Shown here piece after piece: positions 54,236 through 64,000 of a stretch of DNA of 64,000 nucleotides. The translations under genes and the position numbers were made by a program. Positions within the stretch are counted from its first letter, which is position 1; each line of letters opens with the position of its first letter. The DNA comes from Anagrus nilaparvatae (Eukaryota > Arthropoda > Insecta > Hymenoptera > Mymaridae), in contig JAKSXM010000077.1 in the NCBI GenBank assembly GCA_022575985.1, positions 186,001 through 250,000 on the forward strand, in the 5' to 3' direction. Below the pieces are notes generated by a model. That model saw nothing but the letters and a program-made list of their open reading frames with translations, was not told where the DNA came from and searched no databases.

Positions 54236-54390
54236 TAAAATACTTGTAGATATATTACTTTAGCCCTTTCTCCAGTCACTTAAAAAAAATTAATACACGT
54301 GTGCTTTGACTATATTAAATGCTACAGTCAAAGCACACGTGTATCAATTTTTTTTTAGCAATGGAGAAAGGACTTTTGTATATATTACTT
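54236..54390. mobile_element. Hairpin MITE of about 155 bp
   Basis: 'agccctttctcca' and 'atacacgtgtgctttgact' are mirrored by 'agtcaaagcacacgtgtat' and 'tggagaaaggact'. Arms are about 65 bp with a 14-nt loop. Confidence 0.8.
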
Positions 54391-55535
54391 ATTCCTTAGT
54401 ATGTTTTAAATATTAAAAACAGACGGTCTGTAATTTGTGCGTCATAATATCTATAGCCACTATTAAGAAATAACTTCTTCACTATATTCATAAACGAAAA
54501 ATTTTTTAAAATTAAGTTGGTGGTAAAGATGCTAAAATTTAAATAGTGTTCGTTACCACGTGGTTTAAAAACATTAATAATTAAATATTTATGCATCTTT
54601 CCCACATTTCCCTACATTTAATTCGATACTCTTAGGCTTTATAAATTATTAATAATTAAATAATTATCGTTCCAATAATATTTTTATTTATGCTTTTAAC
54701 TGAATGCATTAAGGTACAATTAACAATTTCTAAAGCTATCACTTAACCTAAATATTCTCATTACCCAAAAAAAAATCATTTTAAATGAAAATTGTTTGAA
54801 TATAATACATTCTTCTATTCATAGATAGTGAACAAGTATGAAAAGCCATGTTTTGACTTTAAAAAAAAATTTTTTATTTTGAGTTTTTGTAAGCTATTTT
54901 TTCAAAGAAAATTAAAACGAGCCATATATTGACGAAGCATATATCAATACATGCTGCTGCTTGGCATATTTTTTTAAAACGCGTGGCCATTTATGAATAC
55001 TATTTAAATTTTACCATCATTACATTGACAATTTAATTTAAAAAATTTTTCGTTTATGAATATATATATCCCTTATTATGTATTAACATATTAATTTGCA
55101 CTGGAATTAAATAAAAATTAAATTGATTGAAGCAGATTATTTTTTGCGAGAATTTATTTTTCTAATTCTTTTAAAGCTACTAGGGGTCGAACCCCTCAAA
55201 TAAAACTTCATGTTTACTCACATTAACACTGTTTCATTTTATTAATAAAAACAGTTATACAGTAAGCTTTAGATTGCAAAAAAAACTTTCCAATATTTTA
55301 ATAAACTATTAAAATACAGTGTAATTATAAAGTTTGAATAATTTTATAAATTTAATGGAAGATGTGAAGCATATGTAATTTATTTTAATTTCTAAAATAT
55401 TTTCAAAATAATTTTGTTTTTAAATAAATTTACAGGCAAGAAAAATTGTATAACAGAATATTCTTAAGCAAGCCATTTTATGAAAATTTTGAGTTCAATT
55501 TTCCTTGCAAAAAAATAATATAATAAAAAAATTTC
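54391..55535. other. AT-rich DNA without recognised gene
   Basis: A 69-aa minus-strand ORF (54396-54605) has no recognisable similarity. No splice-linked partner is evident, so it is left uncalled. Confidence 0.4.
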
Positions 55536-55539
55536 GTTT

Positions 55540-55875
55540 TTTTTCAGTAAAACTGATTTTTCTCAAGATCTAAGAGGTCTTTTGAGACGAACTTAAGTTC
55601 AGATTAATCCTTGGAAAAAATGCTATCAATGTCCGTTTGTTTTTTTTAATTTAAGCTCTCGGTCCAGAGTTACAACTGTTTGAAGCTAAGAAGTTTAAAT
55701 TTAAAAACTCAAAAAGTTGTCATTTTTGCCAATTAATTACCTAAAATGGTTTGTATCAAAATGTAAAAACCAAATTGCTTTGTATTTATTAAGCACTTTT
55801 CTAAAACCATTTTTTTTTGTTTTTTATTTAATGCATACAATAAAAAGAAATAGCAAAAAAACGACTTAAAGACAA
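55540..55875 (-). repeat. Inverted copy of a dispersed repeat (ctaagaggtctttt family)
   Basis: 'tgatttttctcaagatctaag', 'agctctcggtccagagttac' and 'aaaaagttgtcattttt' are the complement of phrases at 58870-59110 and 60310-60600. Two direct copies on the far side and this inverted one flank the satellite array at 55990-58310. Confidence 0.7.
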
Positions 55876-55989
55876 ACTTTTTGAATTATCGGGTTTTTCA
55901 TGTTTAAGACAGCCGATATCCAATTTCTTATTCGATAAAATTTTTCGAATTTTTTCATATATAAAACAACCGACAATATAGATTGAAAT

Positions 55990-58315
55990 ATTTGAAATAT
56001 TTTCATGTTGTAGACATGAAATGTTGTAATTTCAATTATTTTTATGCAATAATTTATTGAAATATTAGTATTGAAATTAGCAGATTATTCCCCACTTAAA
56101 TTTTCTCGAATACTGACCTGTTTTATAGGAATGTTGTAATTTCAATTGTTTTTATGCAGTAATAGCATTGAATTATTAATATTGAATTTAGCAAAATATA
56201 CCCCACTTAAATGTTTTCGAATACTGTGCTGTTTTATAGAAATGTTGTAATTTCAATTATTTTTATGCAATTATAGCATTGAAATTTTAGTATTGTATTT
56301 AGCAAATTTGCCCCACTTAAATGTTTTCAAATATTGTCCTGTTTTATAGAAAAGTAGTAATTTCAATTATTTTTATGCTATGCTAGAATTGAAATATTAG
56401 CATTGAATTTAGCAGAATATTCCCCACTTAAATGTTCTCGAATACTGACCTGTTTTATAGAAATGTTGTAATTTCAATTGTTTTTATGCAATAATAGCAT
56501 TAAATTATAAGTATTGAATTCAGTAAAATATACCCCACTTAAATGTTTTCGAATACGGTCCTCTTTTATAGAAATTTTGTAATTTCAAATATTTTTATGC
56601 AACCGTAGCATTGAAATAATAGTATTCAATTTAGCAGAATATTCCCCACTTAAATGTTCTCGAATACTTTCCTGTTTTATAGAAAAGTTGTAATTTCAAT
56701 TACTTTTATGCAATCATAGCATTGAAATATTAGTATTGAATTTAGCTGAATATTCCCCACTTAAATGTTCTCGAATACTGTCCTTTTTTATAGAAATGTT
56801 GTAATTTCAATTGTTTTTATGCAATAATGGCATTGAATCATTAGTATTGAATTTAGTATAATATACCCCACTTAAATGTTTTAAATATTGACCTATTTTA
56901 TAGAAATTTTTTAATTTAATATATTTTTATGCAATGATAGCATTGAAATATTAGTATTGAATTTAGCAAAATAAACACCATTTTAAATTTTTTTCCCTGT
57001 TTTATAGTAAACTTGTATTTTCAATGTTTTTAAGCATTGATAGCATAGAAATTTTAGTATTGAATTTAGCAAATTTGCCCCACTTAAATGTTTGCGAATA
57101 CTGTCCTGTTTTATAACATTGATTTATTAGTATTGAATTTAGCAAAATATACCCCACTTAAATGTTATCGAATATTGTCCTCTTTTATAGAAATGTTGTA
57201 ATTTCACTTGTTTTTATGCAATAATAGCATTGAATTATTAGTATGCAATTTAGCAAAATATAACCCACTTTAAATTTTTTTTCCCTGTTTTATAGAAAAG
57301 TTGAATTTTAATGTTTTTAAGCAATGATAGCATTGAAATATTAGTATTGAATTTATAAGTATATATACTGCTAAATTCAATACTCAATACCGCACTTAAA
57401 TTTTTTCAAATATTGTCCTGTTTTATAGAAAAGTTATAATTTCATTTATTTTTATGCAATGATAGCATTGAAATATTAGTATTGAATTTAGCAAATTATT
57501 CCCCACTTAAATGTTCTCGAATACTGACCTGTTTTATAGAAATGTTGTAATTTCAATTGTTTTTATGCAACAATATCATTGAATTATTACTATTGATTTT
57601 AGCAAAATATATTCTTACTTAAATGTTTATGAATATTCTCCTCTTTTACAGAATTTCAATTGTTTTTATGCATTAATAGCATTGAATTATTAGTATTCAA
57701 TTTAGCAGAATATGACCCACTTAAATGTTTTTGAATACTGTCCTGTTTTATAGAAATGTTGTAATTTTAATGGTTTTTATGCAATAATACCATTGAATTA
57801 TTAGTATTGAATTTTTCAAAATATACCCCGCTTAAATGTTTTCAAATATTGACCTCTTTTATAGAAATTTTGTAATGTAAAATATTTTAATGCAATGATA
57901 GCATTGAAATATTAGTATTGTATATAGCAAAATATAGGTACCCCACTTAAATGTTTTCTAATACTGTCCTGTTTTATAGAAATGTTGTAATTTTAATGGT
58001 TTTTATGCAATGATAGCATTGAATTTTTAGTATTGAATTTAGTAAAATATACCCCACTTAAATGTTTTCGAATACGGTCCTCTTTTGTAGAAATTTTGTA
58101 ATTTCAAATATTTTTATGCAATCGTAGCATTGAAATATTAGTATTCAATTTAGCAGAATATTCCCCACTTAAATGTTCTCGAAAACTTTCCTGTTTTATA
58201 GAAAAGTTGTAATTTCAATTATTTTTAAGCAATGATAGCATAGAAATATTAGTATTGAATTTAGCAGAATATTCCCTACTTAAATGTTTTCAAATATTGA
58301 CTTCTTTTATTAGAC
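55990..58315. repeat. Satellite-like array, about 110-120 bp unit, about 20 copies
   Basis: The unit contains 'tgttttatagaaatgttg', 'taatttcaattgtttttatg', 'caataatagcattgaa', 'ttattagtattgaatttagc' and 'accccacttaaatgttttcg'. Copies differ by substitutions and some lack parts (for example 57120, 57370). No ORF. Confidence 0.9.
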
Positions 58316-58620
58316 CTGACGTGGAGCCCCATTTCGTAGACAAATTTTATCCTTGATAGGTCGATGGAATTTTCCAACGGGTATTTATATTTTTTGGGTC
58401 GCTGAACCCGAATATGGTATCAGTTTTTACCGAAAATGGTGCAGTTGCCCGCAATAGGCAACTTTCGGTTAATTTTCGGAGATTTTCTTATTTTGCAGGG
58501 GTTACTTATGTTTTTCGGGTTGTTGAACACGAATATGATATCAGTTTTTACCGAAAATGGTCCAGTTGCCCGCAATAGGCAACTTTTGGTTAATTTAAAT
58601 ATTTTATTTTGTTTTTTCTA
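58316..58620. repeat. Two-copy repeat with 'cagttgcccgcaataggcaac'-type hairpin
   Basis: Two units of about 125 bp (58400 and 58525) share 'atatcagtttttaccgaaa' and a short hairpin, gttgcc..ggcaac. The lead-in 'gggtcgctgaacccgaa' links it to the 140-bp array at 1560-2440. Confidence 0.7.
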
Positions 58621-60190
58621 TGAAAATATCATAAAATTTCATTCGCCTGTCTTTAACATGAAGTAATAAAACTTTCCAAAAAAAATTTTTTATTGCCAAA
58701 GTCGTATTGATTGTTAACAACTTGATAAAAGTCGAAAATTTTCAATATATATTTCTTGTAATATAAAATAATATAATAATATATATATTTTGTTTCAGAT
58801 ATTAAAAAAATTTTTTATACAATAAATTTTTTTGTAATTTAATTTTTCTTTAATGAAAGGGTTAAATTAAAAACCAAAAAAATTTGTTTTAGGTAACGCT
58901 TTAACAAATACATAGCACTTTAGTTTGATCGTTTTGGTGATATAGATTTTGAGTTACGAAGTGATGAAAATGACAACTTTTAGAGTTTTTAAATTTTGAT
59001 TTTTTTGGCTTTAAACAGTTGTAACTCTGAATCATGAGCTCGGATTAAAAAAAATTTGCACTAAAGCACGTCTTAAAAGACCTCTTAGATCCTGAGAAAA
59101 ATCAGTTTACGGACAAAATAAAAAAAATTTTTACGTTTTCAACTACTAACTTCTGAGATTAATATTTTGGAATCTATTAAATATTTTTTAAAAATAAAAA
59201 AATCCCTGGAGATATTTATTTAAAGATTACTTTAAAACCACTTTTATGGATTTTCATCCATTCAATACTTCATAATGTCATCTACAAAAAAATCAAAATT
59301 TTTCAATTTTTAGCAATTTTTCATCTTATTATATATAGGTTAATAAAAATTTTCAAAAAAAAATTTTATTGCAAAACTCATATTGATTGTTGAAAACTTT
59401 GAAAATTTCTAATTTATATTTTACTTCGTTTTATATATGAAAATTTCATAAAATTTCATTTATTTGTTTTAATTTTGAAACAATAAAAATTTTCAAAAAA
59501 AATATTTTATTGCAAAAGTCATATTGATTGTCCAAAACTTATGAAAGTTTTATATATGAAAATTTCATAAAATTTCATTCGTTTGTTTTAAATATAAAAA
59601 AATAAAAATTTTTAAATAAAATGTTTTATTGCAAAAGTAATATTGATTGTCAAAAATTTTATGAAAATATCTTAACATTTCATTCTTTTTTTTTCAATAG
59701 GAAATAATAAAAATTTTCAAAAAAAATATTTTATTGCAAAAGTCATACTGATTGTCCAAAAATTAATGAAAATTTCATAAAATTTTATCTGTCTGTTTTA
59801 AACACGAAATAAAGAAATTTACTAAAAAAATATTTTATTGTAAAAGTCACATTGATTGTTCATAACTTTATAAATTGTAATTGTTTATTTTATTTAGTTT
59901 TTTCTATAAAAATATCATAAAATTTTATTCGTTTGTTTTAAATATGAAATAATAAAAATTTTCAAAAAAAATATTTTATTGCAAAAGTCATATGGATTGT
60001 CCAAAACTTTATAAATTTCCAATGTATATTTTACTTCGTTTTATATATGAAAAGTTCATAAAATTTCATTCGTCTGTCTTAAACATGAAAAAATAAAAAT
60101 TTCCAAAAAAAATCTTTTATTGCAAAAGTCATATTGATTGTTCACAACTTGATAAATTTCAAAAAATTTTCAATATATATTTCTTGTTAT
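58621..60190. repeat. Tandem and dispersed units with 'ttttattgcaaaagtcatat'
   Basis: Unit of about 110-130 bp containing 'aatttcataaaatttcattc', 'gaaataataaaaattttc' and 'ttattgcaaaagtcatattg', repeated at about 58640, 59340, 59480, 59600, 59710, 59820, 59950 and 60090. It is interrupted at 58860-59330 by the dispersed repeat also found at 60300-60830. Confidence 0.75.
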
Positions 60191-60299
60191 ATAAAATAAT
60201 ATAATAATATATATATATTTTGTCTCAGGTATTAAAAAAAATTTTTAAATGATAAATTTTTTTGTAATTTAATGGAAATTGGTTTTCTAGAGATTTCTC

Positions 60300-60830
60300 T
60301 TTAATGATAGGGTTAAATTAAAAACCAAAAAAACTTGTTTTAGATAACGCATTAACAAATACATAGCACTTTAGTTTGATCGTTTTGGTGATATAGATTT
60401 TGAGTTACGAAGTGATTAGAGTGACAACTTTTTTAGTGTTTAAATTTTGGCTTCAAACAGTTATAACTCTGAATCATGAGCTCGGACTAAAAAAAAAAAC
60501 GTCAAATCGATAGCATTTTTGACAAGGAAAAATTTGAACTAAAGCACGTCTTAAAAGACCTCTTAGATCCTGAGAAAAATCAGTTTTTGTGAAAAAATAA
60601 AAATATTTTTTACGTTTTCAACCAATAACTTCGGAGCTTAATATTTTGAAATCTATTGAATATTTTTTAAAAATATAAGAAGAATCGTGTAGATATTTAT
60701 TTAAAGATTACTTTCAAACCACTTTCAGGTGTTTTCGTCCATTCAAAATTTTAGAAATTGACTTGTAAGAAAATCAAAAATATTAAATTTTTTAAATTAT
60801 TTCATTTTAATATATATAGGACATTTTTTG
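60300..60830 (+). repeat. Second direct copy of the dispersed repeat at 58860-59340
   Basis: Shares 'tacatagcactttagtttg', 'gatatagattttgagttac', 'aactctgaatcatgagctc' and 'cgtcttaaaagacctctta' with 58900-59100. Diverged by indels. Confidence 0.8.
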
Positions 60831-61012
60831 ATATTTTTCCATTTTTGAATGATTTTTCGGTACTTCTCTTATATCAAGTCCATTCACTATCACCCTACAT
60901 TTGGGGCATTTGAATTTGTCGTCTTCTTATTACTTTTATCTGCTATTAATGTCTTCATACAAAAGATGCAGAACCAACACCTGCATCCAACGCTATTTTT
61001 ATCTGATAAATC
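60800..61012 (-). pseudogene. Zinc-finger (RING-like) gene fragment, frameshifted
   Basis: On the minus strand an 'atataacag' acceptor leads to a frame with VGCRCWFCIFCMKTLIADK. After about 35 codons the likely continuation lies one frame over: EDDKFKCPKCRVIVNG, LDIREVPKNHSKM. Together the Cys spacing (C-x2-C pairs and CPKC) looks like a RING or related zinc ribbon. A one-base shift or an assembly error separates the halves. A plausible upstream exon is at 62768-62851. I cannot name the gene. Confidence 0.35.
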
Positions 61013-61655
61013 TGTTATATAAAAAATTTTAGAACATAATAATCACAATTTGATTTTATTTTCTTTTTTTCTAAAGTTTAAAAAAATCAGAATTATATTT
61101 ACAATTTCAAAAAAAAGGAAATAACAAAAAAATCATATAATAAAAATATTTAGTTTAATATAATTAAATATTAAAATTATGATCTTTTTACAAAAAATTA
61201 TTTATTCTATGAACACATATCTAACAGAAAAAATAACTTAATTTAATATATTCAATTTTATTTATATGGCAGCTTTGTTCAAAAAAATATTCTTATTTCA
61301 ATTTATATTTTTTAAAAGAATACCTAAGTAATTTTTCTTATACATTATATAATTTTTTTTTTTTTTAATAAAAATAAAAATTTCATATTTTTACAATAAA
61401 AAAACATTAAATTAAAAAAAATTAAAAATAACATTAAATAACATATGAACATTAATTTTTTTATTTTACTTGAGAACTTTTATTTATCAATAAAAACTTT
61501 ATTCGATTACATAATCATAATAGCCGAATGATATTAATTTTAAGTTCTTTAATTCTCCTTGATTCTCAATCAAGTTTTTTGTAAAATGTTAATATTTACT
61601 AATAAGTATTTTTAAGACAATTTTGTCTCCTTGATTAATTAAGAATAAAATTTAA

Positions 61656-61814
61656 TTAATTATGCAAAAACTCTTTACTATATCCATAGGTCCAACTTGA
61701 AAAACCTAAATCGTTTAAGCCTTGATAATTATTTTGATTTAGTGCAAAAATAATATTTTTTGAGTTATCATTATAAGGATTTATGCTAACACGAAGTTTT
61801 TTTAAATTAATCAT
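61656..61814 (-). CDS. Small ORF, unrecognised (52 aa)
   Basis: ATG at 61814-61812 to TAA at 61658-61656. The product has an amino-acid mix more protein-like than its surroundings (RVSINPYNDNSKNIIFALNQ, FSSWTYGYSKEFLHN). It lies on the same strand as the zinc-finger fragment and might be an exon of the same or another broken gene. Low certainty. Confidence 0.2.
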   Translation of the reverse strand: MINLKKLRVSINPYNDNSKNIIFALNQNNYQGLNDLGFSSWTYGYSKEFLHN

Positions 61815-62767
61815 TTTAGAAAAGAAACATTTGAAAGTTTTTTGTTTTCCTTAAGCAGTATTTAAAGATTTTTGTAAATAATGTAATAAAGATTGTTGCT
61901 GAATTTATGTAAACTTTTGCAATGTTTTATTAGCATTTTAAAAATGATTGAATAATTTTCTTCCAAATAATTTCTTATGCAAACATCATTAATATAATTT
62001 GCTGTTTAAAAATTAAAAAATTTAAAATTATACCCATACATATTTTTAAACTTAGAAACCTCTTACTGCTTTTTCGTTAATTGACCAATTTAAGAATTTA
62101 ATCGAATATTATTATTGCCCTGGCAAACATTAACATGTGTTAAAACACATCTTATGTTATAACATAAGTTAGTAACATACATTTTACAGAATGGTACGGA
62201 ATGTAATAATTTATTAATTATTATTATTTTTTATACTTGAGTAAAATTAAAATTTTTTAGTTTTTTTAAAAACAAAATTCATATTTACAAATGTACTGTA
62301 AACAAATTATTTCTGGCAATGAATAGATTATGTTTCTAATAATATAAATTCTTTACTAATTTACAAATTAAAATTTATTATACTTTCACATAAATCTTGA
62401 CATCTGAAAGCAGCAAAAACTTTTTACATGATACTGTTACCTATTTTTAAATGTATATATGCAAAGATAATTTTAATGTTAAATTTAGAAGATATAATAA
62501 ATGTTATACATTTTATTTATAACAGCAATAGAATTATTTTTTATCTTTATAGTAGAAACTATTTATTTAGATAAAAATAATTCTTTTAAAATTTTTTTTT
62601 TCCATGATATTCCAATAAATAGTACAATTAAAATAAAATCATTTTACATAAGAAATTTTTGAAATATAATTTAGACAATTATATTATGAATAGTTATTTA
62701 CAAATATTAAAAATAAAAAATAATTATCATTATCAACTTACTTGGATCAGTAGATCATTAACTTACT

Positions 62768-62851
62768 GAATTTGATATTCTGCTCCAATTCTGTCAATAA
62801 AAATTTTAATACTCTCTACGAAAATTTTTTTCATCATCTCGCATGCTGATC
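62768..62851 (-). CDS. Possible internal exon (84 nt)
   Basis: Bounded on the minus strand by 'ctttttttag' and GTAAGTTA, both strong splice signals. It is open in one frame: SACEMMKKIFVESIKIFID, ending in RIGAEYQI. Its phase is compatible with joining the zinc-finger fragment at an internal AG near 60990. Function unknown. Confidence 0.3.
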
Positions 62852-63869
62852 TAAAAAAGAAATTTTAATTATTTTTTTTACAGCAGTTGAAATTCAATTA
62901 TGCATTATGAATAAATTGTATGAGAAATGATAATAGTTAGCTTCTAATAATATTTTTATCTTGCTTACATTATAACTGAGTAAAATACTTTTTTTAAGTT
63001 TCTCTTAAACAATCAAAAAGAAAAAAAGAACAAGAAAAATAATAGCAGAATAAAATACATAATGATATCCTGGTATCAATAATAAAGTTTTTCATACATG
63101 AAGCTTATGGTGAATTTCACCTGCCTAAAAGAAAAAACGTTTGGGGAAGAAATATTTCCTAATGAAAGTTGCGTTGCTACATTATTTAGTATTTTAAAAA
63201 TCCTACGTTCATAACTTATATTTTGCATGTTAAAAATATATGCAGCGTTATTCTGGTGAAATGCTTAGCTGTCAATTTCTATTGTTTTATTATATCCTAA
63301 GTAAATAATATTTTAATTTTATAATTTTCTTCGCTTTAAAATATAACTTGTTCTTTTTTTCTAATTTTATTGTATTTATTTTAATTTATTCAAAAATGTT
63401 AATAAGGTCCACAGATGAAAGAAGATAAGAGAGAAAGATAAAAAAAGAGAAAGACATTAAAAATAAAAAAAAATTATTTTTAGTGAATTTTTTATTTAAA
63501 TAAAAAATTTTGTTAAATAAATTATTTATTTATTAAATTTAAATATTTTAGTTCATTGATTAAAAAAATATCAATAAACAAAGTTCATCAAATTTTGTTT
63601 GGTAAAAAATGGATGATATTAAAATTAAATCGAGTTTTACTTTAATTTTTAAGCATTTGCTTGAATACAATTAAATATAAATTAAAATTATCTTGCGTTT
63701 TGAAGTAGTTTGCTCGTTTTACAATAAAATTTAAGCAGAAATTTGTCCCTTACACAAAAAAAGAAATCTTTTTGCAGCAAACGGAACTCCGCTTTTGGCA
63801 AGCAGAGTATTTTTTCATGATCAAATAATCGCAAATCACCCGAAAAGTAAAAAAAAGTTTTTTAGGCTC

Positions 63870-64000
63870 GTTCCACAAAGCTTCGTAAACGCAAAAACTT
63901 AACCGCAATGCAATGCGCATAACACAGCACGCATGTGCAAAACACGATTTTGGTTTGTGCACATTGTGTTGCGGCTGCAATTTTGCGTTTACGGAGATTT
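63870..64000. mobile_element. GC-richer hairpin repeat, cut by the window end
   Basis: 'cgtaaacgcaaaa' (63884-63896) is mirrored by 'ttttgcgtttacg' (63981-63993). Inner parts 'ccgcaatgcaatg' and 'cattgtgttgcgg' pair as well. The outer flank 'cacaaagcttcg' suggests the terminal repeat goes on past 64000. CpG and G+C are far above the surroundings. A 76-aa minus-strand ORF across it is not a gene. Confidence 0.6.

Larger units (their letters stand above)
61020..63740. other. AT-rich DNA with only exon-like fragments
   Basis: Apart from the minus-strand candidates listed separately, no gene is seen. A further minus-strand acceptor (ttttttcttttag) and a 27-base open segment with a GTATGA donor near 63105-63135 may be another small exon. 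Confidence 0.4.

Overview
This window looks like one contig from an AT-rich animal nuclear genome, most likely an arthropod and probably an insect. The signs are short GT-AG introns of about 66-130 bp, insect-type gypsy and FB-like elements, many small hairpin MITEs, and no operon-like gene packing. I cannot name the species. Most of the DNA is repeats, and only two multi-exon host genes can be supported well.

Layout. 1-357 is the 3' end of a LINE-like element with a poly(A) tail. 1540-4900 holds two degenerate tandem arrays (units of about 140 bp and 120-145 bp). 3418-13003 is a giant near-perfect palindrome with arms of about 4.7 kb. Each arm carries the broken 3' part of a porphobilinogen deaminase (HMBS) gene, converging on an unrecognised exon-like ORF. 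13656-19753 is a mosaic of repeats. 19754-38339 is a complete but defective Ty3/gypsy-type LTR retrotransposon (TSD ATTG, tRNA-Pro-type PBS, gag, a -1 slippery site, pol, PPT, two LTRs). Its 5' LTR is split by a nested 6.1-kb foldback-like element with very long inverted repeats built from tandem repeats. 38870-42150 holds two more arrays, one of them made of 574-bp hairpin units.

The unique genes lie at 42188-53178. A small two-exon gene of unknown function (147 aa, minus strand) stands head-to-head, about 1.07 kb apart, with the most interesting locus. That locus is a 13-exon plus-strand gene model (43957-53178, 893 codons) whose exon phases all fit. It joins an N-terminal THAP zinc finger, a long Asn/Ser-rich linker, a PWWP domain and a DNMT3-type cytosine-5 DNA methyltransferase domain. 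The cysteine-rich ADD domain usual in DNMT3 is absent. One in-frame TGA sits just after the catalytic ENV motif.

Downstream (53179-64000) are MITEs, a satellite of about 115 bp, other arrays and dispersed repeats. On the minus strand there are fragments resembling a zinc-finger (RING-like) gene, and at the right edge a GC-richer hairpin repeat.

The element-borne and host parts are separate stories. The retroelement runs gag, frameshift, then protease, a repeat insert, RT, RNase H and integrase, but it is disabled by a deletion in RT and by the nested insertion in its promoter LTR. The DNMT3 locus is the candidate new system: a methyltransferase that may be steered by its own THAP DNA-binding domain.
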